64,000 nt of DNA from Ariolimax columbianus (lineage: Eukaryota; Mollusca; Gastropoda; Stylommatophora; Arionidae): NCBI GenBank assembly GCA_036924085.1, contig JAVGWX010000013.1, forward strand, positions 61,998,157 to 62,062,156, read 5' to 3'. The notes beneath the pieces were generated by a model that did no database searches, had not been told where the DNA came from, and was given only the letters and a program-made list of their open reading frames with translations. Position numbers and translations under genes: made by a program. Numbering within the stretch: position 1 is the stretch's first letter; each line of letters starts with the position of its first letter. This document shows, one piece after another, positions 11,865 through 23,100 of this stretch.

Positions 11865-11945
11865 CTCAGAAAATGAGAGGTCAGTTGTTAGAGCACTGTT
11901 TCTCACTGCCAAGGTTCTGTGTTCAAACAACCCCAATCCCTGGTA
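11865..11945 (+). mobile_element. tRNA-like SINE head
   Basis: GGTCAGTTGTTAGAGCACTG (A-box-like) is followed about 40 nt later by GTGTTCAAAC (B-box-like). The remainder of the element is not defined. Confidence 0.4.
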
Positions 11946-12189
11946 GTAATATGTTCAGGTCTACTCAGCTGTAAATGGGTAGCAAATTGACAGGGAAATT
12001 AATAAACCTGGCCTTATCACTAGAAATAAAGTAGAGACTTTGTACATTAAAGTCTCTAACTCTTCATCCCCAACGACATTTGGGCTATTGAATTACCTTT
12101 ACATTTAACACTAAGAATGTGGCATGATTCCCTAGGAAACAATAGCTACTAACTTTCATTTCTGATTTAATAACTCCTTCCATTATTCC

Positions 12190-12595
12190 CAAATACATGT
12201 TATCATTATTATTCAATCTCATTTCATTATTATGAACTATAATTTCATTATTAATAACATTTCACTATTATTAACTCTCAATTCACTAATAATAATTCTC
12301 ATTCAATATTATTAACTCTCACTTCATTATTTTTAACTAACTAATTTAATTATTTTAAACTCATTTCATTATTTCTAATTCATTTCATTATTTGTAACTC
12401 TCATTTCACTATTTGTAACTCTCATTTCATTAATTTAAACTCTTGTTTCAGTATTAACTTTTGTTTCATTATTACTAACACTCGTTGCATTATAACATGA
12501 CTCTCATTTCATGATTGATAACTCACTTAATTATTAGTACCTCTCATTTCCATTTCACTAACTCATTTCATTATTACTAACTCATGTCATCACCA
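12190..12595 (+). repeat. Degenerate AT-rich tandem array, ~20-bp unit
   Basis: Repeated variants of CTCATTTCATTATTNNTAA. Old and heavily diverged. Confidence 0.75.
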
Positions 12596-12924
12596 GAAGG
12601 AGTAACCCACGAGACGTCAGAGTGACTGCGGCTTTGTCTGGTCCTGAATGCTGACTGGCTACAGACTGCTTGTACGATTATTCAACCTTTACATAGTTCG
12701 ATGTCATCAGGGTCAGAATCCTGCGAAATAGATCAACAGAACAAAATTGATCAGAGGAAAACACTCTTAGAGAGCTTTTCAATGCGTCTGGATTACCAGG
12801 CTTTAGGATGAACAGCTCTGTCTAACTATCATAGGTTTTTAAATGGGCCACTCTGAAGATTTTCAATCCTTGCTGGCCGAAAAACTGCCTATACAGGTTC
12901 AACCAAAATGATCCCTTCTCAAAC

Positions 12925-13262
12925 ACTCATAAAATTATCCTGAGGACGGAATGGAGAGACCAGCACAAAGAATACAAGTCAGAAAATGACAGCATAGGCA
13001 GAGTTGGCAGAGATGGGCTTACAAAGGTCTTCAGGCTCAGAATGGGACTCAAGGTCCATCTCCACAGAATGGGTCTTAGAAACACCACCACATTTGATTG
13101 CGGAGCAACCAAGCAAATACCAGAACATATCCTGCAGGACTGCCCCACTAATGCAAACCAAAGAGACAGTCTGGCCGACGAGAGCGAACATGCTAAAAAA
13201 GTTGGGATGGGGGGGGGGGACCTGAAATGCACAGACTTCTTTGTGGAACTCATGGGCTAGAA
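12925..13262 (+). mobile_element. RNase H-type LINE C-terminal remnant
   Basis: The frame reads FRLRMGLKVHLHRMGLRN, CGATKQIPEHILQDCPTNAN and ends TAG near 13260. It corresponds to the Cys/His segment after the RNase H domain of Jockey/I-type LINEs (compare 15050-15110). Confidence 0.6.
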
Positions 13263-13264
13263 GC

Positions 13265-13612
13265 AAAGCATCAGTTGATTGAATAAGAAGAAGGAGATCC
13301 TCCACATAAAAAAAGGCAGCCTTTGCCAATATACTTGAAATTGTCCAGAACAAACTCTGAAAAATGCAAAAAACTCTCGCTCATCAACAAAGTGGGTGAA
13401 ATCCAGATATGCAAATACAATTGATTCAGAATGGTTTTACAATGCCCTGAAGGCAGTCTACGGTCGTTGATATCATCACACATCTGCTGTCCTCAGTGCT
13501 ACACTACTAACTGCTAACTGGAGCTTTGGGCAAAGTACTTCCATGCTGCTCTAAATTATCTTTCCAGCATCAGCAAGTTATATCATGCGTGCCACAAGTC
13601 GTAATCAACAGT
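13265..13612. other. No gene recognised
   Basis: Short frames only, no known motif. May be further decayed LINE sequence. Confidence 0.3.
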
Positions 13613-13614
13613 AG

Positions 13615-13790
13615 ACTTTCTCTTCTTCTGCGTTCGTTCTCAATCTCCCGCTACCAAGTCCTGAACAGGGCTTTGCAAGAAGCAGGATGTAGTCAGGAGA
13701 AAGTAATGCTTACAGCTTGACTGCAATATTTTATTTGCATTTTTTGTTCAGACGTATCCGTCTTCGGTAGGACAGTACACTTGGTATCCC
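13615..13790 (-). mobile_element. SINE-B, head-truncated
   Basis: CTTCTTCTGCGTTCGTTCTC tail side, then the body through GACGTATCCGTCTTCGGTAG. Confidence 0.65.
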
Positions 13791-13969
13791 ACCCAGCACA
13801 GGTGAAGTCAGGAAAATCTCAATCGGTCTAATGTCCAGCGGTAAAGCTTCTCTGTCAGATGCTATTCCTGCTGAACTTACAAAGTATAAAGCCACATGAT
13901 GCATCACAAGCTAATTGACCTATTTTGCTGAATTAGTGGTGAAGTACAGGTATAATAAGTAAAGATCCC

Positions 13970-14230
13970 GTTAACACACCAGTGTGGCATATTGCGAATA
14001 TGGTGTTAAGCCCATATTTTTATTGACCAACGCCACACTAGGGGCGATGTGGTCAACATCACGTCGGCTGCCTTTACTTTTCCAGATTATTCTGGCACCC
14101 AATTTTTGAGGCTGGATCAACCCCAGGATCGGTTTTGCAATAGAAAAAATCTTGCACCAACTGGGGACTGAACCCTGATTGCTCAGCTACGAAGCCAGTG
14201 CCCTAGCTACTGCACTACCTCGGCTCAGAT
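13970..14230 (-). mobile_element. SINE-C (tRNA-derived)
   Basis: In reverse the head reads GAGCCGAGGTAGTGCAGTAG with a B-box-like GGTTCAGTCCCC. The body includes GATTATTCTGGCACCCAATT. Relatives at 35135, 35435, 39100 and 51020. Confidence 0.7.
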
Positions 14231-14379
14231 ATAGCAGGGACAGAAATTGCCACCATTTTTCATACATATACAAATGCAAGAGCAAATGTTAATCCTATAA
14301 GGACCATGTTGAATCTTCTTCTTGTCAGTCGCAGGCTAACTTCTGGCTTGAGTTTTGCTTAACTAATCATCTTGATAAA

Positions 14380-14800
14380 AATCTGCATCTACCAGTCATG
14401 CATGGTCTCACTCCTGCTGTTTTAGGCTCAGAAACCTGGACACTACTTAAACATGTCATGTCGAGACAGGATGCCTTCCGCATGCGCAACCAGCGGCGTG
14501 TCCTGGGCTGCTCAGGATTTGCTGATAGAATATAGTACCTAACTCAACAAGACAAATAACAGGACAGTTGTTCACAAACCTCAGAGCAGAATCGATGGTT
14601 CTCCTGCGAGCACTGAAAATACTTCAAACAGAAAGATAACCTCCAACAAAAATAGCTGTATTCACAGACTGCATAGTACTATTAGAGACAATACAAAAAA
14701 CAAAACAACGAACCACTGTTATCAAAGATCAGAGCAGAACTAGGAAAACTCCAGAGATCCTCAACAATAGTGGCTACCCTCCCATTGCAGAATCACGGAA
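14380..14800 (+). mobile_element. Decayed LINE reverse-transcriptase fragments
   Basis: One frame gives GSETWTLLKH and RMRNQRRVLGC, the ETWT motif region of LINE RT C-termini. Further downstream ALAKDGS of an RNase H end is recognisable. Many stops. Confidence 0.5.
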
Positions 14801-14899
14801 AACGAAAGAGCTGACGCTCTGGCAAAAGATGGCAGCACAAAAGGCACAATTTAATCATCGAGTACCATACAGAGAAATCAAGAACATCATCAGAAATCA

Positions 14900-15260
14900 C
14901 TATATACACCAATGAAGAGAAGACAGAAACATAAGCAGTACACCAGACCCAATTCACCAACTCAAAAGAAATCAACAACCTTATTTCGTCTGAGAACTGG
15001 ACACTGCAGACTACTAGAACATCTAATCCGACTGAAGATCTCACACACCGATGAGTGCCCATGTGGAACAGGAGGTCAGAACACTGAGCACATTCTACAG
15101 GAATGCCCAATCTATAGGGAAATGAGATGCCAGACCAGGCCAGAGGGTGCGGAGCTGAGACAAAAGCTGTGGGGCAGCCGCTCCAACCTGGTGAAGACTA
15201 CAGACTTCAACATGGCGACTGGCCTGCAGATATAGCATGTTCAAAAAGATCCTGAACACA
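14900..15260 (+). mobile_element. RNase H-type LINE C-terminal region
   Basis: The open frame to TAG at about 15233 reads LFRLRTGHCRLLEHLIRLKI, CPCGTGGQNTEHILQECPIY, then TTDFNMATGL. This is the CxCG...H...C segment of Jockey/I-type LINE polyproteins. Confidence 0.75.
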
Positions 15261-15299
15261 AAGAAAAGAGAAATAAGAAGAACAAAACAAAACTCCTGT

Positions 15300-15480
15300 G
15301 CATCATCTATTCACTGCTGCAGAGGGCCATTACAGATGGGCTGGACATGATGTTCGCATGTCTGATAAAGGCCTCCAAACGCAGCTGTTGTATAGTGAGC
15401 TCAGAACAGGCAAATGAGTATCAAAGAGAGGGATGAGAGAAACGATACAAACATTTAAAGGGTCTCTAAACAGTTCCAAC
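15300..15480 (+). mobile_element. LINE-B fragment
   Basis: RWAGHDVRMSDKGLQTQLLY with SELRTGK matches the LINE-B segment at 8240-8310. Heavily decayed. Confidence 0.6.
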
Positions 15481-15499
15481 ATTTATGTCACCTTCTCGG

Positions 15500-15580
15500 A
15501 GATTTAAATTAACGTCTTTAGAATTAATTAACTGGTTTAGAAGACTCTGCAGAGTCTGTATACAACCAGTTTCTTTGAGG
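15500..15580 (-). mobile_element. LINE-A 3'-end fragment
   Basis: Contains the conserved hairpin AGACTCTGCAGAGTCT flanked by CTGGTT/AACCAG. Confidence 0.7.
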
Positions 15581-15790
15581 GTGGTTAACCAATGTGCGAG
15601 TCTATCTTAATAGACTCAAACACCAGAGCAAAGTAGACCCGCAGCCTGTTAGGTGCCATCTATCCTGCTCTTAACAAACCAACTAACCATGGCCAGTGTT
15701 ATACCATGCCGCACAGTTAGTCGCCTCCTACGACATGCTCTCTGTGGGGCAGTGGTGCTATTCTTGTCTTTGTCACACACACAAACACCC
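15580..15790 (+). repeat. Dispersed repeat E
   Basis: Shares TCTTAATAGACTCAAACAC and TGCTCTCTGTGGGGCAGTGG with 25545-25745. Class unknown. Confidence 0.65.
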
Positions 15791-15799
15791 AGACAGACC

Positions 15800-16080
15800 A
15801 ATCGGAATGCATGCACAGGACCGCTCTGTCTGGTACACTGCCATCATACAAGGCACTCACATGGCCCAGTGAAATATAGACATAGAAAGCTCACCCACTA
15901 AAAGAACAGAACATACAACAGCCAAACTAATTGATCCATCTATGTGTGTGTGTGTTCCACGTCTTGTCATGCCAAGATAGAAGCTTGCAGCCATTTGCCA
16001 TCACATATTACAAGTCAGCTGCTGTCGCCATCTTCGCTTGCATGGGCTACTGTTATTACTAACCCTCATTTCATTGTTGA
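15800..16080. other. No gene recognised
   Basis: Spacer with a short (TG)n near 15943. No coding signal. Confidence 0.35.
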
Positions 16081-16084
16081 TTGA

Positions 16085-16335
16085 CAAAGGTAAGGCTATG
16101 ATGCTGCTGGCAGGGATGAGGTGTTGGAGACTTCATTGTACCAGATCACAGCTTGTTTATGAGGTGGCATATAGCCAGTCTCATTTATCACTGTCTTTCT
16201 TTTTCCTAACAGCAAATAAGGTACCTATTTACAACTTACTTGACTGGAGCTTATTGGTAACAATAGTTGAACTCATTACCTCTGTCGTGATAAGCAAGTG
16301 CTTTACCACTGCGCTAATAAGACGCTCGATGCTAT
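16085..16335 (-). mobile_element. SINE-D-like repeat
   Basis: Resembles 6350-6590 and 55255-55550. In reverse the right end carries a tRNA-like GCAGTGGTAAAGCACTTGC. Confidence 0.5.
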
Positions 16336-16369
16336 GATTCAACATAATGAAGTCTCTAGCACTTAATTT

Positions 16370-16730
16370 CTGAAGGCAGTGTTTCCTGTGTGACCACTTT
16401 TACCTTCTATAAAATGTTTACCAGTGTTTCCTGTGGGACCACTTTACCTTTTATAAAATGTTTACCAGTGTTTCCTGTGGGACCACTTTACCTTTTATAA
16501 AATGTTTACCAGTGTTTCCTGTGGGACCACTTTACCTTTTATAAAATGTTTACCAATGTTTCCTGTGGGACCACTTTACCTTTTATAAAATGTTTACCAA
16601 TGTTTCCTGTGGGACCACTTTTACCTTCTATAAAATGTTTACCAGTGTTTCCTGTGGGACCACTTTACCTTTTATAAAATGTTTACTAGTGTTTCCTGTG
16701 GGAGCACTTTTACCTTCTATAAGGGAACTG
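16370..16730 (+). repeat. Minisatellite, ~45-bp unit, ~8 copies
   Basis: Units contain GTTTCCTGTGGGACCACTTT and TATAAAATGTTTACCAGT. Very homogeneous. One isolated unit lies at 17005-17040. Confidence 0.92.
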
Positions 16731-16794
16731 AGATCCTAGTCCAGTAAGGTGCAACATACTGACCAAGAGCACACTGTTTTCAAGGCAGTACGGC

Positions 16795-16990
16795 TCACTA
16801 GATGTGAATCAACATGATCCCTGTAGAAGTGAACGTCATGCAGATGAAGCCAAACATAGCACAACTGTCTGGAGGACCATGGTCCACCTTCATCAGCTTG
16901 CTCGGGATGTGAGAAAAGCTACAACAACCCACCACTTAATGCCTTTTTCATGGCGTGCAAAAGAGTAAACATACTCATTGTTGTCATTAG
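16795..16990 (-). repeat. Dispersed repeat F
   Basis: Reverse complement of the sequence at 56115-56275; shares CATGGTCCACCTTCATCAGC and AAACATACTCATTGTTGTC. Confidence 0.6.
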
Positions 16991-17381
16991 ACAACAATAA
17001 CAATTTACAAAATGTTCACTAGTGTTTCCTGTGGGACCACGTTCATCTCATCGTTGTGTGTTATGTAGACTGACCAAGGCAATAATGGTGTCATAGCTCC
17101 AAATGAAGCATGAAGCTAAGTGGTTAGGGGCATGGCTCACAAACCAGAGCTTGCATGTGTTCAGATTCATGAACTGACAAGGTTGTAATCCTTATGGGAT
17201 GTGAACCCATTAAAAATGCATGCTGAGATCAGAAGCACAAGACGACAAAGTGCAAATCACAGTACAACACACTATTGTCTTAGGGAAAAAAACTTCCCTT
17301 GTAGCTCCATTTGTTGAAGCATAGGTTCAGCACTACATTTGGCTCCTCATACCAGCTTTAGGCAAAGCCTGATGTCAGTGA

Positions 17382-17800
17382 GTGAGCTGACAGCAGCTAG
17401 CGACTCAACGCTGGCTATTTGCATCAGGGTCAGCTAACCAGAACTGCCAAAGACAGAAAGGTGCAAATATCGCAGTCAAACTGTAAACTAGCAACACAAC
17501 GCATTCCATTCTCCTGACTACATCCCGCTACTTACAAAGTCCTGTTCAGGGCTTAGTAACAGGAGATTGAGAACAGAAGCAGAAGAAGAAGCTAACCAGA
17601 GCTGACCAAGACCCTATTCCACCTCTAAGTGGTGGTCCTGGAAACAGACTGCACTAGTGTAGTCTGGCTAAGTGAATAGAGATCGCAGTAGGAAGACAAA
17701 CCCGGGACTCAAAAAAGTCACCTGAAACTGGGTGTGTCGGGTCAAAAGGCGCAGATATCCCAGCCTTGCTGTAAACGTACAATAGTCACAATTTCCTTTC
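17382..17800 (+). mobile_element. SINE-B' interrupted by a 5'-truncated SINE-B
   Basis: SINE-B' head at 17382-17454, then SINE-B tail at 17455-17589 ending in AGAAGCAGAAGAAGAA, then the rest of SINE-B'. The junctions carry a 23-nt near-duplicate beginning AGCTAACCAGA at 17432-17454 and 17590-17612 (3 mismatches). Confidence 0.75.
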
Positions 17801-17849
17801 CAAAAACTAAATCAAGACCTGAGTAGACTGCATGAGTATTGTCAAATGT

Positions 17850-19440
17850 GGTGTGAAAAGACTTTTTACACTATCTTTACCAGGAGTCACAAAGTAGCCA
17901 AGTAGAATATCAGTCTGAGATTCGGCAAACAGAAATTGTCCAGAGAGAAAGAACCTACGTATCTTGTAGTCACTCTCGACTCGACTGACAGCTCAGCCTG
18001 AAGAAAAATGTTCAAAATAAAGCATTGAAGTGACTACAGTTATTAAAGAGTCTCACTAGCACATCATGGGGATCAGACAATAATACTCTGAGAGGTTCGA
18101 ATATATATGCTATGCTTTAGAATACAGCAGTGAACTCCTGGCAACATATTCACAGACTAATGTAGAATCACTGGACAGAGTACAGACCAATGCTTTGTGC
18201 CTTTTTAGTGGAGCAATGAGGTTAACACCCACTGCTGCATGTGAATGGGGAATCCCTTCAGATGTGAAGAGATGTAGCTGCTATGGAAGTTTATGAGAGG
18301 AGTAAACGAATGACCATTCCAATAGACATCTTGTTGAAAAATAGCAAGGAAAGCAGAGAATAAAACAAAAGTCAGTCCTCCATCATCTGTTAAAGACAGA
18401 TATCACCTTCGAGAAAAAAGACAAGAAACAGAGAGAGTAGCAAGAAATTTACATGTCTAAAAAGGTCAGAAATTCAAACAAAACTTAACAGATAATACAA
18501 CAAGAAGTTCTAATCTAGTCAGTCTTATGAGAGCATCACAGAGAACGATTGACACCTACCCAGAAGAATGGATACTGGGCTATATTGTGTCAGCTTTTAA
18601 GGCCACCATTAAAGTGAGATATAGTCTACATAGACTATCCAGACAGAAAATCTGATGAGCTGTTTGATGCCTGTTTGGAGATATGTTCAAACTATGAGGC
18701 AGAAATAACAGCACTGGAAATAGCTCTGTACCACTCGATAACTGTATTTGATGCTTTCCCATCAAAAGCCCAAAGCATCGTAATCTTTACAGACTCATTA
18801 TTTGCCCTTCAAGCTCTAGATGATGGTGGTCACTGTACGCCTGAACTTACCCAAATATCCCTAGATGTCAACCAACTTCTCACATCCCATGAAGTCAGAA
18901 TAGTTATACAATGGATCCCTGGTCACTCAAATACACCTGGCAATGGCAAGACAGACTGGCTAAGAAGGGATCAAGTCAGGAACAACAATACACACCAACA
19001 ACCCTAAAGACAGTCAAACAACTACCGAAGACTGTGAACAAAAAGACTTGCCTGAATAGATAGACAATGGGAAATACTGGGAGAGAAATCTGCAAACATG
19101 TGGCCATCCCAAAGACATCATCAACCTCTTGAAAATGAGAGATCAAAGCACCATTTTCTGACTTCGCACTCAACACATACACTATAACAGCCACTTGAAC
19201 AGAATCCAACCAGAACATACTCTAGAGTGCCGGCCGTGCACACATCCCTGAGAAACTATTGAGCACCATCTCTTGTCGGTGTTAGAAAAGAGCTTCCTTG
19301 GAGGCCAGACAAATGGAACTCCTTGTAGGAATCTAAAAACAGGTCAGAAACACTTTACCACTGTATGGCATTGGGGCAAAGGCAAGAACCACAGGTCACT
19401 GGATCAATAACCAACCAACCAATCTCTTCATGACGAATCC
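17850..19440 (+). mobile_element. Jockey-like LINE remnant with RNase H domain
   Basis: An RT C-terminal trace (DRVQTNALCLFSGAMRLTPT at about 18175-18235) is followed by RNase H: YEAEITALEIAL, IVIFTDSLFALQAL, VIQWIPGHSNTPGN (18690-18950). Frameshifts and stops throughout; the glycine-rich start of RNase H is degraded. Ends at a GAAGAAGAAGAA run near 19440. Confidence 0.75.
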
Positions 19441-19444
19441 AGAA

Positions 19445-19810
19445 GAAGAAGAAGAACTGTATTATTTCAGAACTTTGCTTTTCAGAACTTTATTATCTCA
19501 GAACTTTATTTATTATATTTATTATCTCAGAACTGTATTATCTCAGAACTTTTTTTTCCCCGGAATTTTATTTATTATCTCAGAACTTTATTATCCCAGA
19601 ACTGTATTATCTCAGAACTGTATTATCTCAGAACTTTTTTCCCCCAGAATTTTATTATCTCAGAACTTTATTATCTCAGAACTTTATTATCCCAGAACTA
19701 TATTATCTCAGAACTGTATTATCTCAGAACTTTTTTCCCCCAGAATTTTATTATCTCAGAACTTTATTATCTCAGAACTTTATTACATGTATTTCAGAAC
19801 TTTCTCAGTA
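19445..19810 (+). repeat. Minisatellite, 15-16-bp unit (CAGAACTTTATTATCT)
   Basis: About 22 units with a higher-order pattern of CAGAACTGTATTATCT and a CAGAACTTTTTTCCCC variant. Ends 60 nt before the ABRA-like start codon. Confidence 0.9.
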
Positions 19811-19869
19811 ACCAGCGATAACAACCAAGTAATTCAGCACTCAAATTCTTAACCAAGTTACCGTTAAAG

Positions 19870-20137
19870 ATGACAAGCCGCAAAAATACTGCTGATGAAA
19901 ACTATCTGAGAGGCAAAATTTCATTATGGCAAAAACGAGCAGATGATCACAAGGAGAAGCAGCTTATAAACCCATTCTCCGAGTGGGGTGGTGCTTCTCA
20001 TAGAGCAGCGCTGGACAAGAATGATCCTAACTACGGTCATCCGGTGGAAGGTTCATTGACAGATCTGAGGGGGCGACAAGCAGCCAAACATCTCAACGCA
20101 GAGGTGGTTGAGCTGTGCTATGTGATTACATCAATAG
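19870..20137 (+). CDS. ABRA: ABRA-like coding exon 1
   Basis: Encodes residues 1-89 and the first base of codon 90. Donor G|GTAACG, phase 1. It follows immediately on a 15-16-bp tandem array (19440-19810), so the 5' UTR or upstream intron contains that array. Confidence 0.87.
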
Positions 20138-23100
20138 GTAACGACGTTTTGTGATTGGAATATCATTTTGTTTAATACACTTATTTTCACACTTTTTTGT
20201 TGCTGTAAGTTCAGCAATGTTGAATGATACTTTTAAATGAGATAAATTGTTCATCTTCATTGTTTGCTGAATGTTGAGTATGATACTTTTTGATGAGATA
20301 AATTGTTCATCTTCGTCATTCGCTAAATGTTGAGTATGATACTTTTTGATGAGATAAATTGTTCATCTTCGTTGTTCACTTAATGTTGAGTATACTTTTT
20401 GATGAGATAAATTGTTCATCTTCGTTGTTTGCTGAATGTTGAGTATGATACTTTTTGATGAGATAAATTGTTCATCTTCGTCATTCGCTTAATGTTGAGT
20501 ATGATACTTTTTGATGAGATAAATTGTTCATCTTCGTTGTTCACTTAATGTTGAGTATGATACTTTTTGATGAGATAAATTGTTCTTCGTCGTTCGCTTA
20601 ATGTTGAGTATGATACTTTTTGATGAGCTAAATTGTTCTTCGTCATTCGCTTAATGTTGAGTATGATACTTTTTGATGAGATAGATTGTTCTTCTTCGTC
20701 ATTTGCTTAATGTTGAGTATGATCCTTTTTGATGAGATAAATTGTTCTTCGTCATTTGCTCTCAAATAATCATATTTATTTCCCTCATAAACCCGGAGGT
20801 CTTCAGACCTCGCCCCATACAGATGATCTCACGATTGGGTTGGGGAGGGCCATGTAGTCAGTCCTTGTAAACTGAGTGAAAACATGATGGATGACCAAAC
20901 TCAATATTAAAAGGGGCAGTGGAAGCAGGCAGCGACTCATCGCTTGCTGCTTGCATCAGGGTCAATGGCCCGTAACTGACCAAGGCCCTATTCTACTTCC
21001 AAGTAGCGACCCTGGACACAGACTGCAAACATGTAGCTTGGCTAAGAGAGTAGGGATCAAAGAGGGAGGGCAAACTCTGTCCTGAAAATGTGCTGAAATC
21101 AGATGTGCGGAGCCGAAAGGCACAGATATCTTAGCCTTGATCTAAACTCCAACACAACGTCCATTTCAGGGCGAACCTTGAAGAAGAAGAATGTTCTCCA
21201 AGTCTGTCATCTCCATCAGAGGAGCATAGTGAGAGCATTGCACTCTTCAACATAATTAAGGGGTAACTGTATAATCACGAGTCAACGCAGAGGTGTTGCA
21301 GAGAACAGGCAGTCACACTATTTTCAATGTCTAGACTTTGAAAGCTCCGATGGCTGGGGCATACTCGAGGGGTGGATGATGGCAGGAATACCAAAATATC
21401 TTCTCTGTGGGGAATTACAGATCGTGAGAAGGTTTCGGGGCCGGCCACTACTTCGGTACAATTATGTATGCAAGCGGGATATGAATGATGCAGGCATTGG
21501 TATGGAATCATGGGATCAGGAGGCCATGGATCGTGCTACATGGAGGGGCAGGATCAGGGATGGAATACAGACAAAAGAGATACTGAATGTGAATAGGATA
21601 AACACTCAGTGTTTGAGAAGACACGCCACACCATGCGATGCCACAAACTGTCCTGACTTTCCTTGCACACACTGTGGAAGATGCTTCTCTGTTCGGATTG
21701 GTTTTATGAGTCACATTCGTTCCCGTCATGGACTGTAGTTACATCATTTTTTTTCAAAGCCTAATTACTATCGTCTGACAAGGCGGAAAGAGCCAATGAA
21801 TGAATAATGAGATTGGCTGAGACAAGATGCCAAATTTGCAAGGGAAACATGATTAATTGAGATCTTAAACTGCATAATCACAGATTGGCTGAGACAAGAT
21901 GCCAAATTTGCAAGGGAAACATGATTAATTGAGATCTTAAACCGCATAATCACAGATTGGCTGAGACAAGATGCCAAATTTGCAAGGGAAACATGATTAA
22001 TTGAGATCTTAAACTGCATAATCACAGATTGGCTGAGACAAGATGCCAAATTTGCAAGGGAAACATGATTAATTGAGATCTTAAACTGCATAATCACAGA
22101 TTGGCTGAGACAAGATGCCAAATTTGCAAGGGAAACATGATTAATTGAGATCTTAAACTGCATAATCACAGATTGGCTGAGACAAGATGCCAAATTTGCA
22201 AGGGAAACATGATTAATTGAGATCTTAAACTGCATAATCACAGATTGGCGGAGACAAGATGCCAAATTTGCAAGGGAAACATTAATTGAGATCTTAAACT
22301 GCATAATCACAGATTGGCTGAGACAAGATGCCAAATTTGCAAGGGAAACATGATTAATTGAGATCTTAAACTGCATAATCACAGATTGGCTGAGACAAGA
22401 TGCCAAATTTGCAAGGGAAACATGATAAATTGAGATTAAAAAAAAGCATAATGACAGATTGTCTGAGACAAGATGCCAAGTTTTCAAGGGAAACGTGATT
22501 AATTGAGATCTTAAACCACATAATCACAGATTACCTGAGACAAGATGCCAAGTTGTCAAGGGAAGCGTGATTAATTGAAATAAAAAAAAGCATAATGACA
22601 GATTGGCTGAGACAAGATGCCAAGTTTGGAAGGGAAATGGGATTAATTTAGATCTTAAACCGCATAATGACAGATTGGTGAGACAAGATGCCAAGTTTGC
22701 AAGGAAATAGATGTGATTATTTGAAAATATAAACTTTATGACAAGAGATACCAGAGACAAACAGAAAACAAATGGTTGTGTGAGAGATAAAATAAACTCC
22801 CTGGCAGGTCAACAGGATCCACTTCTTTCAGAAGTGAAACATTGAAAACGTGCATGGTTTGGGGATGTAACGAGTCCATCTCAAAAATAATATTGTAGGG
22901 AACAGTGCACGGTGGAAGGAAGCGAGGAGGACAAAGAAAGTCATGGGTTGATAACATCAAAGAATAGACAGGATATGAATTTTTTACTCGTTCACAGAGC
23001 CCAAAATAAGATAATTATGGAGGAATTTGGGAGTTGATGTTTCTGCCATGGCACCCCTAAGACACTAATGGGTCAAGGGATTATTGATTGGTTGACAATG

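Noticed and set aside
21768..22487. 239-codon minus-strand frame with a 24-residue repeat
   Set aside because: A product of the 72-bp minisatellite in the ABRA-like intron; it lies antisense to that gene and has no recognisable domain.
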